From a virus, in the IMG/VR virus record IMGVR_UViG_3300021425_000165, positions 1-26,063 of that record: a DNA stretch of 26,063 bases; one strand, given 5' to 3'. The translations under genes were made by a program, and so were the position numbers. This document shows positions 21,786 through 26,063 of the stretch, in pieces (position 1 is the first letter of the stretch; every line of letters starts with the position of its first letter). The notes beneath the pieces were generated by a model. The model was not told where the DNA came from. It did no database searches and saw nothing but the letters and a program-made list of their open reading frames with translations.

Positions 21786-21884
21786 TCAGGCTCGCCACTT
21801 GTTTTGAGTACGAGAAAACAAGAAACTCGGCGGGAGTAAGATCCCATCCGCACCAACGGCATTTGAGAGATGACGTAAACTCAT
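21786..21884 (-). CDS. possible 32-aa protein
   Basis: The ORF starts MSLRHLSNAVGADG, continues ILLPPSFLFSRT and ends in a basic tail, just before the terminator. It is more GC-rich than its neighbours. A ribosome-like GGTGGAG lies upstream of a four-codon ORF (MTLL) whose TGA overlaps this ATG, which would allow coupled translation. It could instead be part of a structured RNA, since the sequence upstream folds well. No homologue recognised. Confidence 0.4.
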   Translation of the reverse strand: MSLRHLSNAVGADGILLPPSFLFSRTQNKWRA

Positions 21885-21979
21885 AATAGGGTCATATTGA
21901 CTCCACCAGTGCTGTTATAGTCCTTCCGTGACTAAGGGGTTTGCTCCCGACCAGGGCAAGTTTTAAGTCTATCCGAGAC
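21885..21979 (-). other. structured RNA-like 3' region
   Basis: Three local inverted repeats lie in a row: AAGTCT/AGACTT (21965-21981, overlapping the 79-aa stop), TTGC/GCAA with inner CC/GG (21941-21959), and TAGTC/GACTA (21918-21934). GC is higher than around it. It lies between the 79-aa gene and the 32-aa ORF. It may be a small RNA or a stabilising 3' end. Confidence 0.35.
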
Positions 21980-22219
21980 TTACAGCAACCCTTTAGAAAG
22001 TTTTTCGATATTGTTTTTAGGATTTGCCTTTAAAACAGCAACTAAAATTTCAAATTTAGATTCTAAAGAAGCAAGTCTTTCTTCAACCTCAGAAGAAGAA
22101 CCACCACCACAAGGAGTATGTGTCTGTGCTTCTAATTTTTGAAGTCTAGATTCAACTTCAACATCATACTTTGACATGAAAGCACCCGATTCGGACGTTG
22201 TTTTTTTTCTTGTAGACAT
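21980..22219 (-). CDS. coiled-coil protein, 79 aa
   Basis: Lys/Thr/Ser-rich N-terminus (MSTRKKTTSESGAFM), then a heptad-like helix (VEVESRLQKLEAQ), a Cys-Gly-Gly-Gly-Ser loop, and a second helix (VEERLASLESKFEILVAVLK). The two helices could pair in a hairpin or oligomer, as in small fibrous virion or scaffold proteins. A late promoter 20 bases upstream supports late expression. Family unknown. Confidence 0.7.
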   Translation of the reverse strand: MSTRKKTTSESGAFMSKYDVEVESRLQKLEAQTHTPCGGGSSSEVEERLASLESKFEILVAVLKANPKNNIEKLSKGLL

Positions 22220-22239
22220 GATTATTTAAAAATCTGTTC

Positions 22240-22247
22240 TATTTATC
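22240..22247 (-). promoter_or_regulatory. candidate late promoter GATAAATA
   Basis: nATAAATA late box on the minus strand, 20 bases before the ATG of the coiled-coil gene and overlapping the stop of the gene upstream. Confidence 0.6.
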
Positions 22248-22494
22248 AATCATCCTTAACGTAAGCAGGAACACCATCTGGATCCAACCAACAAGTATAA
22301 TCATGATCTTCCATAGCAGTTAGCAACTGCATTTCATTATCACAAAGATACATGTCACGATAACGTCCAGTATAAGAATCTACCTTTTGAATACGACAAT
22401 CGGGTTTACCATTGATTTCCAAAGTACCAACTTGTATGTAACGATAAGGAAATCGTTCCATAAGAACAGTTGGTTTGCGTGTAACTTTCATCAT
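22246..22494 (-). CDS. hypothetical protein, 82 aa
   Basis: Soluble beta-rich protein (begins MMKVTRKPTVLMERFPYRYI) with Asp-rich end and three cysteines. The ATG overlaps the upstream TGA (ATGA). Looks like a small early-type phage protein; function unknown. Confidence 0.7.
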   Translation of the reverse strand: MMKVTRKPTVLMERFPYRYIQVGTLEINGKPDCRIQKVDSYTGRYRDMYLCDNEMQLLTAMEDHDYTCWLDPDGVPAYVKDD

Positions 22495-22706
22495 GCAACC
22501 TCAATAGACTCAAGATCCTGAAAGATATATTCCATAAGCATCTCATAGTCGTCCAAAGGATCTCCAGAGAATACTACACCTTCACCTTCATAATACCGAC
22601 GAACCTTTTTGTAAAGTTTCGGATTCTTTACATCAAGATAAAAATCACCGTTTGCTGCACCACGAAGGGTTTGGACATCTTTCTTGAATTTTGCGGTCAG
22701 TGCCAT
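22491..22706 (-). CDS. hypothetical acidic protein, 71 aa
   Basis: Begins MALTAKFKKDVQTLRGAANG and becomes acidic and helical at the end (DDYEMLMEYIFQDLES). First gene after a near-consensus promoter, so probably expressed early; such small acidic products often target host proteins, but nothing specific is seen. Confidence 0.7.
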   Translation of the reverse strand: MALTAKFKKDVQTLRGAANGDFYLDVKNPKLYKKVRRYYEGEGVVFSGDPLDDYEMLMEYIFQDLESIEVA

Positions 22707-22729
22707 TGTTTTGTGTTGATTACCTAGTT

Positions 22730-22758
22730 ATTATAGGGGTTTGACTTAGAGAAGTCAA
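22730..22758 (-). promoter_or_regulatory. sigma-70 promoter with operator-like dyad
   Basis: TTGACT (22758-22753), 17 bases, TATAAT (22735-22730). A perfect inverted repeat TTGACTT-AGAG-AAGTCAA (22741-22758) covers the -35 and half of the spacer. Confidence 0.8.
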
Positions 22759-22784
22759 GGTGGACAGTGTTGATTCTGTCCTAG

Positions 22785-22857
22785 TGCTCGTTGTGGGGAA
22801 CGATCCCACCTATGCCGATTTATGAGATCGGTGCATTCACCAGATTGCTAAACGAGC
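22785..22857 (-). tRNA. tRNA with CAU anticodon (Met or lysidine-Ile2)
   Basis: 73-nt cloverleaf with acceptor GCTCGTT/AACGAGC, anticodon stem CCGAT/ATCGG around CTCATAA, five-base variable loop and discriminator A. It lacks initiator features, so it is elongator Met or Ile2. The T-loop ATCGTTC is unusual: T54 and A58 are exchanged for A and T. CCA is not encoded. Confidence 0.85.
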
Positions 22858-22878
22858 ATAAAATCCACAAAAGTGGAA

Positions 22879-22953
22879 TGGGAATACTGGGGATTGAACC
22901 CAGACAAGACACCCGTTATAAGCAGGCCGCTCTACCAGTTAAGCTATACTCCC
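22879..22953 (-). tRNA. tRNA-Ile (UAU)
   Basis: 75 nt. Acceptor GGGAGTA/TATTCCC (one G-T), D arm with GCTT/GAGC, anticodon loop CTTATAA, T arm CTGGG-TTCAATC-CCCAG and discriminator A. The variable region is seven bases. It reads AUA, a rare codon in many Synechococcus hosts. Confidence 0.85.
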
Positions 22954-22966
22954 ATAAGACCAAATT

Positions 22967-22995
22967 ATTTTAGGAGAATCGAAACTCTTTGTCAA
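22967..22995 (-). promoter_or_regulatory. promoter of tRNA-Ile and tRNA-CAU
   Basis: TTGACA (22995-22990), 17 bases, TAAAAT (22972-22967), about 13 bases before the mature tRNA-Ile 5' end. The -35 contains the TGA stop codon of the Phd-like gene. Confidence 0.65.
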
Positions 22996-23165
22996 GATGC
23001 TTCGTTGTGTTCTGTGTATATGCGTATGAGTTCATCATTCGCTGGTATCATTACTGCTCTCTCGCCTGTTATTATATTCTCTACACCTATTGTCTCACCA
23101 TTTTCTACTCTGTCCAGAAGAGTGTCCCAATTGTCTTGCCAGTATTCCACTGAATAAAAATCCAT
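22992..23165 (-). CDS. orphan Phd/YefM-like protein, 57 aa
   Basis: The sequence WDTLLDRVENGETIGVEN followed by TGERAVMIPANDE fits the core of Phd/YefM antitoxins, whose usual pattern is LLxRVExGExxxIxxxGxPxAxLxP. The 57-aa length retains the DNA-binding and dimer core but lacks most of the toxin-binding tail, and no toxin gene adjoins. It may therefore block host toxins or act as a repressor. A TATAAATA box lies eight bases before the ATG, leaving almost no leader. The similarity is by eye and moderate. Confidence 0.6.
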   Translation of the reverse strand: MDFYSVEYWQDNWDTLLDRVENGETIGVENIITGERAVMIPANDELIRIYTEHNEAS

Positions 23166-23173
23166 AGTTGTGA

Positions 23174-23181
23174 TATTTATA
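23174..23181 (-). promoter_or_regulatory. late promoter TATAAATA before the Phd-like gene
   Basis: Exact T4 late box on the minus strand, between tRNA-Pro and the ATG at 23165. Only eight bases separate them, so the message would be nearly leaderless. Confidence 0.5.
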
Positions 23182-23183
23182 AG

Positions 23184-23257
23184 TCGGGGTGACAGGATTC
23201 GAACCTACGACTTCTGCTTCCCAAAAGCAGCGCTCTACCAAACTGAGCTACACCCCG
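23184..23257 (-). tRNA. tRNA-Pro (UGG)
   Basis: 74 nt. Acceptor CGGGGTG/CACCCCG with the C1-G72 pair typical of bacterial tRNA-Pro, anticodon loop TTTGGGA, GGTTCGAATCC T arm, discriminator A, no encoded CCA. Confidence 0.95.
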
Positions 23258-23274
23258 TTGTTGCTTACCTAATA

Positions 23275-23303
23275 ATTATACTACTTCTCGTGGTGTTTGT
23301 CAA
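23275..23303 (-). promoter_or_regulatory. perfect consensus promoter of tRNA-Pro
   Basis: TTGACA (23303-23298), 17 bases, TATAAT (23280-23275): both hexamers match exactly. The -35 lies inside the 3' end of the 50-aa gene. The start would be about ten bases before the tRNA. Confidence 0.85.
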
Positions 23304-23433
23304 ACGGTGCCCAGTGCTGCCAGTTGTATTTGTGGACTGCCCAGATACCCATAATGGGCACAAACACAAGTATATAACAAATGAATGCTAAAAACAAGTC
23401 GTTGTTAAGTGCTACTGCTGCGAAGTGTCCCAT
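23281..23433 (-). CDS. small membrane protein, 50 aa
   Basis: MGHFAAVALNNDLFL, then one hydrophobic helix (about 13-34) and a Trp/His-rich tail ending HHEK. The ATG shares one base with the stop of the 24-aa peptide. Its 3' end carries the tRNA-Pro promoter. Function unknown. Confidence 0.6.
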   Translation of the reverse strand: MGHFAAVALNNDLFLAFICYILVFVPIMGIWAVHKYNWQHWAPFDKHHEK

Positions 23434-23507
23434 TAGATTATAGACATAAAGAACAAGAAAAAACCGAATGCTATGAAGAATCCTAAAATTAAGAATTGTG
23501 ATTCCAT
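23433..23507 (-). CDS. membrane peptide, 24 aa
   Basis: MESQFLILGFFIAFGFFL and onward is one Phe-rich helix and nothing else. It overlaps the upstream gene by 19 bases and the next gene by one. Position and hydrophobicity support it weakly. Confidence 0.45.
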   Translation of the reverse strand: MESQFLILGFFIAFGFFLFFMSII

Positions 23508-23704
23508 AGTTCTCTAAAATATCTGTCTGTGTGATTTAAACAATCGAGTGGTGCTGTTTCGTCTTTTAATGCCCATTCATAACAAAAGTCAATCATACTA
23601 GATGAAACATGATTGACTCCAAAGATTCTAGAAAATGCTGATGATGCGAAATGAAACCTTCGTCTAGTGTGCGGTGCCATTGCCCTTATAGTGTTCGGAT
23701 TCAT
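23489..23704 (-). CDS. hypothetical protein, 71 aa
   Basis: Basic N-terminus (MAPHTRRRFHFASS after a short leader), then a helical region with two cysteines. The ATG at 23704 has an AAGGGG site seven bases before it, which favours it over an internal ATG at 23680. Function unknown. Confidence 0.6.
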   Translation of the reverse strand: MNPNTIRAMAPHTRRRFHFASSAFSRIFGVNHVSSSMIDFCYEWALKDETAPLDCLNHTDRYFRELWNHNS

Positions 23705-23795
23705 AGTAGTGCCCCTTCTTTGAACCGAAATAAATTGTAGTTAATACAAATGGTATTGCAACTATAATAAGTGCTTTTCCTAACAGATGTTCCAT
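23664..23795 (-). CDS. small membrane protein, 43 aa
   Basis: MEHLLGKALIIVAIPFVLTT is a membrane helix, followed by a polar, Tyr/His-rich tail. The start at 23795 forms a TAATG with the upstream stop; the longer frame to 23861 would add unlikely overlapping sequence. Not recognised. Confidence 0.6.
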   Translation of the reverse strand: MEHLLGKALIIVAIPFVLTTIYFGSKKGHYYESEHYKGNGTAH

Positions 23796-23932
23796 TATTC
23801 TCCAGAGTTCAATTCGTTCAGGTAATCTGTCCACCATTGTGGATCCTTGTTCCTTCTCCACTGTGGAACCTCCATTCCCTTTTCAAAGTAATACTTCCAC
23901 AGGACCTCATCGATAATCTGTTTTACTTCCAT
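23795..23932 (-). CDS. hypothetical soluble protein, 45 aa
   Basis: MEVKQIIDEVLWKYYFEKG begins a helical, Trp-rich protein. A longer frame to 24040 exists, but it would overlap the 69-aa gene by 134 bases, so I prefer the ATG at 23932 (26-base overlap). The GAGGAG before it is very close to the ATG, so the start is uncertain. Confidence 0.5.
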   Translation of the reverse strand: MEVKQIIDEVLWKYYFEKGMEVPQWRRNKDPQWWTDYLNELNSGE

Positions 23933-24116
23933 ACTCCTCGTCCTCTTCATCAACGTCTCCATATGGGTTTTCCACATAGGGTCCATGTGGTCGTTTGGCA
24001 TCATCTCTGACATAGGTCCTTTCAGCTTCGATAGTTGCAATCCATACTGAGAGTTTCATTACTATGTAGATGATACCCAGTGGTAAAAAGCACGCAATGA
24101 GGATGAGTGGTTTCAT
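23907..24116 (-). CDS. membrane protein with acidic tail, 69 aa
   Basis: An N-terminal helix (MKPLILIACFLPLGIIYIVM) then a charged tail with an acidic run (DVDEEDEEYG). One cysteine in the helix; a lipobox is not convincing. ATGA-coupled to the 59-aa gene. Confidence 0.65.
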   Translation of the reverse strand: MKPLILIACFLPLGIIYIVMKLSVWIATIEAERTYVRDDAKRPHGPYVENPYGDVDEEDEEYGSKTDYR

Positions 24117-24292
24117 TTGTCTTTTAGCAACTCTTCTATTCTTTTACGCATGTCTTCGGACTTCTTCTGTTCTCTTTCACAATGTCTGTAACCATGTTGT
24201 CCTCTCAGGATCATTGTGCTCTGATAGAACATCGTGATCCCAAAAACAAATAATAAAATACAACCAATCAGTTCAATGTGATTTTGAGCCAT
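24113..24292 (-). CDS. membrane protein with basic coiled-coil tail, 59 aa
   Basis: One helix (about 7-27, IELIGCILLFVFGITMF) and a long charged helix (REQKKSEDMRKRIEELLKDK). The ATGA junction with the next gene and a 25-base overlap with the previous one fit the local pattern. Function unknown. Confidence 0.6.
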   Translation of the reverse strand: MAQNHIELIGCILLFVFGITMFYQSTMILRGQHGYRHCEREQKKSEDMRKRIEELLKDK

Positions 24293-24468
24293 GGCAGTAG
24301 GGGTGGAATAGCCCCGACGAGTCTTAGAAGTCCCTCAGCAAATAAAGCAAGAACCACCCAACCGACGCACATACTAATGATAGAAGCATTACGGTTGTGT
24401 CGTCGTATTGCTGCATCGATCATCTCCTGAATTTCAGCACGACTAACCAATTCATCTTGAGGTTCCAT
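24268..24468 (-). CDS. membrane protein with acidic N-terminal helix, 66 aa
   Basis: A soluble helix (MEPQDELVSRAEIQEMIDAA) then a basic turn and a C-terminal membrane region (about 32-60). The ATG overlaps the upstream TGA by one base, which decides it over the GTG one codon earlier. The domain order is opposite to that of its downstream neighbours. Function unknown. Confidence 0.65.
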   Translation of the reverse strand: MEPQDELVSRAEIQEMIDAAIRRHNRNASIISMCVGWVVLALFAEGLLRLVGAIPPLLPWLKITLN

Positions 24469-24617
24469 CACGGTTCATCTCCAAGAAATTTTGCCAGAGG
24501 GTCTCTTCTGGTTTTTACGATTTCTATTGCTCTTTTGTAGAACATATTGTCTGTGTTGCCAGACTGTTCGAAGGTCTCCTTGATCTTCACCCAATTATTA
24601 TAGGTGTGTTGATCCAT
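24468..24617 (-). CDS. hypothetical soluble protein, 49 aa
   Basis: MDQHTYNNWVKIKETFEQ begins a helical, charged protein with no membrane segment. GGAG ribosome site. First gene after the promoter with a palindromic -10 region, so it heads the row of small genes down to 23281. Confidence 0.65.
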   Translation of the reverse strand: MDQHTYNNWVKIKETFEQSGNTDNMFYKRAIEIVKTRRDPLAKFLGDEP

Positions 24618-24630
24618 TCGTTTTCTCCGT

Positions 24631-24652
24631 ATTACTACTATATTGTAGTAAT
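24631..24652. repeat. perfect inverted repeat over a -10 box
   Basis: ATTACTAC and GTAGTAAT are perfect eight-bp arms around six bases. The repeat covers the -10 (24647-24642) and the start region of the promoter of the 49-aa gene, as an operator or a 5'-end hairpin would. Confidence 0.6.
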
Positions 24653-24669
24653 CATACTTTTGAAGTCAA
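24642..24669 (-). promoter_or_regulatory. sigma-70 promoter of the small-gene row
   Basis: TTGACT (24669-24664), 16 bases, TACAAT (24647-24642), 25 bases before the ATG at 24617. Confidence 0.65.
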
Positions 24670-24729
24670 CAAATGTGTTCACAACGTAACAGTGTTGAAG
24701 AAAATATTAAATTTGTAACTTATCTTAAA

Positions 24730-24814
24730 CGGAAAGTCAGGGATTCGAACCCTGGGAGGTGTGACCCTCGCTGGTTTTCAAGACCAGTGCCATAAACCAC
24801 TCGACCAACTTTCC
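24730..24814 (-). tRNA. tRNA-Ser (UGA)
   Basis: 85-nt class II tRNA. Acceptor GGAAAGT/ACTTTCC, anticodon stem CTGGT/ACCAG around CTTGAAA, long variable arm with a GAGGGT/ACCTCC stem, T arm CAGGG-TTCGAAT-CCCTG and discriminator G, as expected for serine. Confidence 0.95.
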
Positions 24815-24822
24815 AGGTTTTT

Positions 24823-25074
24823 TCAACGAATTTCGAAGTCTAATCTACGAACTTTACGTTGTCTTCTTGCCTCTTGCCAGGCAATATCTTGAGAGGATAA
24901 CACACTTGTTTTTTGTGTTTCCTTTAAAGAGTTTAACATAACAACTTTAGATAAGTCAAGTGCTGAAATCTTATCACCACGAATTGTTGCCATGTTAGGG
25001 CATCCGCAAGTAACTGTTTTACTTGGATGACCTGTTATCTCTCTATTGCAATCTTTGCATCTTATAGAAATCAT
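24823..25074 (-). CDS. zinc-ribbon-like protein, 83 aa
   Basis: The N-terminus MISIRCKDCNREITG followed by VTCGCPN gives CxxC (residues 6, 9) and CxC (23, 25), enough to bind one zinc. The rest is a helical, basic region ending in ARRQRKVRRLDFEIR. This suggests a small nucleic-acid- or polymerase-binding protein. It starts three bases after the Dps-like gene and is therefore probably late. Confidence 0.7.
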   Translation of the reverse strand: MISIRCKDCNREITGHPSKTVTCGCPNMATIRGDKISALDLSKVVMLNSLKETQKTSVLSSQDIAWQEARRQRKVRRLDFEIR

Positions 25075-25077
25075 TTC

Positions 25078-25515
25078 TCATTCCTTTAAATACGACCTTA
25101 ACATCCAAACAAATTTACCATGAGTTTCAATTAAATCTTGAGCAATATTTGACGTAGTATATTGCTTTGTTTTTTCCGATTCTTCCACTACTGTTGTAAG
25201 AAGTTCAATTACTTTCTTATTATCAGAAAGTAATTGAGATACCATAGATCTATCAGTTGGACTTAATGATGCCTCTGGAATCTCAGATGTTTCAATAACT
25301 GTACTAATTGACGAAATAGCCTTCATGCGAAGATATCTCATATGTTCAGTTAATCTATCTAACTCACCTTGCATTGTAGTGTATTGTTCACCAAATGCTT
25401 CATGGAGTTCAAAAAAATCAGAACCAACTACATTCCAATGATACACCCACGTTTTCTGCATTAAGCAAAAAAGACTTGTTTGTGTTTTATGTAATGATTG
25501 GTATAACTCGTTCAT
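25078..25515 (-). CDS. dps: Dps-like ferritin-family protein with altered metal site
   Basis: Dps proteins form dodecamers that bind DNA and oxidise iron with H2O2. The 145-aa product has the N-terminal signature YHWNVVGSDFFELH with His26 and His38, then Asp53 and Glu57, at the same spacing as His51, His63, Asp78 and Glu82 of E. coli Dps. The position of the ligand Asp67 is Gly42, with Glu43 next to it, so ferroxidase activity may be changed. The ATG at 25515 follows a CATAAATA late box; the longer frame to 25713 runs through tRNA genes and is not real. Together with peroxiredoxin it may limit oxidative damage. Confidence 0.82.
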   Translation of the reverse strand: MNELYQSLHKTQTSLFCLMQKTWVYHWNVVGSDFFELHEAFGEQYTTMQGELDRLTEHMRYLRMKAISSISTVIETSEIPEASLSPTDRSMVSQLLSDNKKVIELLTTVVEESEKTKQYTTSNIAQDLIETHGKFVWMLRSYLKE

Positions 25516-25528
25516 TATCTTTTTGAAA

Positions 25529-25536
25529 TATTTATG
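25529..25536 (-). promoter_or_regulatory. candidate late promoter CATAAATA before dps
   Basis: Same octamer as at 6020-6027, 13 bases before the ATG at 25515 and directly after tRNA-Val. Confidence 0.6.
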
Positions 25537-25537
25537 A

Positions 25538-25610
25538 TGGGAGCAGAGGGATTCGAACCCCCGACATTCTGCGTGTAAAGCAGACGCTGCTACCGCTGAG
25601 CTATGCTCCC
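25538..25610 (-). tRNA. tRNA-Val (UAC)
   Basis: 73 nt. Acceptor GGGAGCA/TGCTCCC, anticodon stem TCTGC/GCAGA around TTTACAC, T arm GGGGG-TTCGAAT-CCCTC with a G-T pair, discriminator A. Confidence 0.95.
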
Positions 25611-25613
25611 TAA

Positions 25614-25654
25614 AGGGTGGAAGGTAATCCCACTCGCATAAATGCGTCCACCCT
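25614..25654. other. 41-nt structured spacer element
   Basis: A perfect eight-bp outer stem (AGGGTGGA/TCCACCCT) encloses an inner hairpin (CGCAT-AA-ATGCG, 25635-25646) and an unpaired side. It lies between tRNA-Asn and tRNA-Val. It may be a processing signal, a stable small RNA or a tRNA remnant that kept its acceptor stem. Confidence 0.4.
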
Positions 25655-25655
25655 A

Positions 25656-25728
25656 CTCCCCCACCTGGACTCGAACCAGGAACCCCAAAGTTAACAGCTT
25701 CGTGCTCTGCCAATTGAGCTATAGAGGA
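25656..25728 (-). tRNA. tRNA-Asn (GUU)
   Basis: 73 nt. Acceptor TCCTCTA/TGGGGGA with two G-T pairs, anticodon loop CTGTTAA, T arm CCTGG-TTCGAGT-CCAGG, discriminator G as expected for Asn. It is the only tRNA here with G34 rather than U34 or C34. Confidence 0.93.
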
Positions 25729-25747
25729 ATAAAATCCCCGAAGGGGA
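25728..25747 (-). terminator. weak terminator or processing hairpin between tRNAs
   Basis: TCCCC/GGGGA with a TTC loop (or a cUUCGg tetraloop), followed by TTTTATT on the minus strand. It lies between tRNA-Gly and tRNA-Asn. The stem is short, so it may only help 3' processing. Confidence 0.4.
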
Positions 25748-25819
25748 AGCGGAGTATCGGAATCGAACCGACGACATCTAACTTGGAAGGATAGCGTTCT
25801 ACCGCTGAACTAACTCCGC
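25748..25819 (-). tRNA. tRNA-Gly (UCC)
   Basis: 72 nt. Acceptor GCGGAGT/ACTCCGC, anticodon stem CTATC/GTTAG around CTTCCAA, T arm TCGG-TTCGATT-CCGA, discriminator T as expected for glycine. Confidence 0.94.
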
Positions 25820-25828
25820 AATGAGACA

Positions 25829-25857
25829 ATCATAAACCATTTTGGTTTGATTGTCAA
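25829..25857 (-). promoter_or_regulatory. promoter of tRNA-Gly, in an inverted repeat
   Basis: TTGACA (25857-25852), 17 bases, TATGAT (25834-25829). The hexamers lie in the arms of an imperfect hairpin (25825-25855). The expected start, near 25822, is only about three bases before the tRNA. Confidence 0.75.
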
Positions 25858-25931
25858 CGACTCAGGAGGGACTTGAACCCCCGACCAACTGCTTAGAAGG
25901 CAGATGCTCTATCCAACTGAGCTACTGAGTC
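25858..25931 (-). tRNA. tRNA-Arg (UCU)
   Basis: 74 nt. Acceptor GACTCAG/CTGAGTC, anticodon stem TCTGC/GCAGT around CTTCTAA, T arm GGGGG-TTCAAGT-CCCTC with a G-T pair, discriminator G. It reads AGA, a rare codon in many Synechococcus hosts. Confidence 0.94.
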
Positions 25932-25939
25932 ATAAGACA

Positions 25940-25968
25940 ATCATACCAGTTCAGGATTTGATTGTCAA
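25940..25968 (-). promoter_or_regulatory. promoter of tRNA-Arg, copy of the tRNA-Gly promoter
   Basis: TTGACA (25968-25963), 17 bases, TATGAT (25945-25940). Ten to twelve bases around each hexamer are identical to the tRNA-Gly promoter, including the GACAATCATA/TGATTGTC repeat arms. Start expected about two bases before the tRNA. Confidence 0.75.
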
Positions 25969-25973
25969 GTCTA

Positions 25974-26063
25974 TTATCTAATGTCCACTTCTTGGTCTCC
26001 CCACTCCTCTTCCTCTAAGCAAAGATAATCAATTTCTTGAGTTCCTTCGGGGATATTTAACCA
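25974..26063 (-). CDS. 3' end of an unidentified acidic protein (partial)
   Basis: The minus-strand frame is open from the window edge to a TAA at 25976-25974, giving 29 residues including PEGTQEIDYL and an acidic run (LEEEEWGDQEV). It ends just before the tRNA-Arg promoter. Its start lies outside the window. Family not recognisable. Confidence 0.6.
   Translation of the reverse strand, partial: WLNIPEGTQEIDYLCLEEEEWGDQEVDIR

Noticed and set aside
23933-24040. Met-rich N-terminal extension of the 45-aa protein
   Set aside because: It lies in another frame of the 69-aa membrane gene, which has its own clear helix and ATGA junction.
25516-25713. N-terminal extension of the Dps-like protein
   Set aside because: The extension is translated from tRNA-Val, the 41-nt element and part of tRNA-Asn; the Dps fold starts normally at 25515 after a late promoter.
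25824-25968. Repeats around the last tRNAs as a CRISPR array or phage attachment site
   Set aside because: There are only two copies, each forming a promoter upstream of a tRNA; no regular spacers and no integrase gene are present.

Overview
The window looks like part of a T4-like marine cyanophage genome (a myovirus of Synechococcus or Prochlorococcus). The reasons are a plant-type [2Fe-2S] ferredoxin and two high-light-inducible (Hli) proteins, a PstS phosphate-binding protein, T4-type late promoter motifs (nATAAATA), a tRNA cluster whose anticodons mostly favour A-ending codons, and very dense gene packing with ATGA, TAATG or TGATG junctions. No hallmark virion gene is present, so the exact host and phage genus cannot be read from this stretch.

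Layout. (1) 1-1823, plus strand: the tail of an upstream gene, then three exported proteins; the first two are related and the third overlaps the second out of frame. (2) 1759-8796, minus strand: about 23 small, tightly coupled genes, many with a single membrane segment. Recognisable members are a staphylococcal-type nuclease, a secreted HExxH protein, a two-helix membrane protein (possible holin) and a lysozyme-like protein with a lipoprotein-type signal. (3) 8861-10714, minus: a redox and photosynthesis operon from a consensus sigma-70 promoter to a terminator: hli, a 28-aa membrane peptide, ferredoxin, a 31-aa membrane peptide, a 91-aa unknown, a second hli, a 42-aa acidic membrane peptide and a peroxiredoxin. 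(4) 10758-12904, minus: pstS and a small outer-membrane-barrel-like gene behind a candidate Pho box, then a paralogous barrel gene with its own terminator and promoters.

(5) 12901-21769, minus: eleven overlapping genes behind one promoter form a glycan cassette. It has a GDP-mannose 3,5-epimerase, a GT11 fucosyltransferase-type enzyme, several GT-A glycosyltransferases (GT2, GT25, GT15-like, DUF5672-like and others), a methyltransferase and a second NAD-dependent epimerase. Together they could make an activated sugar and assemble or decorate a surface glycan. (6) 21786-22758: small genes, a structured RNA-like stretch and a 32-aa ORF. (7) 22785-25968: eight tRNA genes (Met or Ile2 CAU, Ile UAU, Pro UGG, Ser UGA, Val UAC, Asn GUU, Gly UCC, Arg UCU), several with their own consensus promoters. 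They are interleaved with small membrane genes, an orphan Phd/YefM-like protein, a zinc-ribbon protein and a Dps-like ferritin. The window ends inside another minus-strand gene.

Two promoter types partition the genes. Sigma-70 sites of the form TTGACN-N16/17-TATAAT precede the host-takeover and metabolic genes (Hli/ferredoxin, glycan cassette, tRNAs). nATAAATA late motifs precede the two-helix membrane gene, the 79-aa coiled-coil gene, the Phd-like gene and dps. Promoters are inferred from sequence only.
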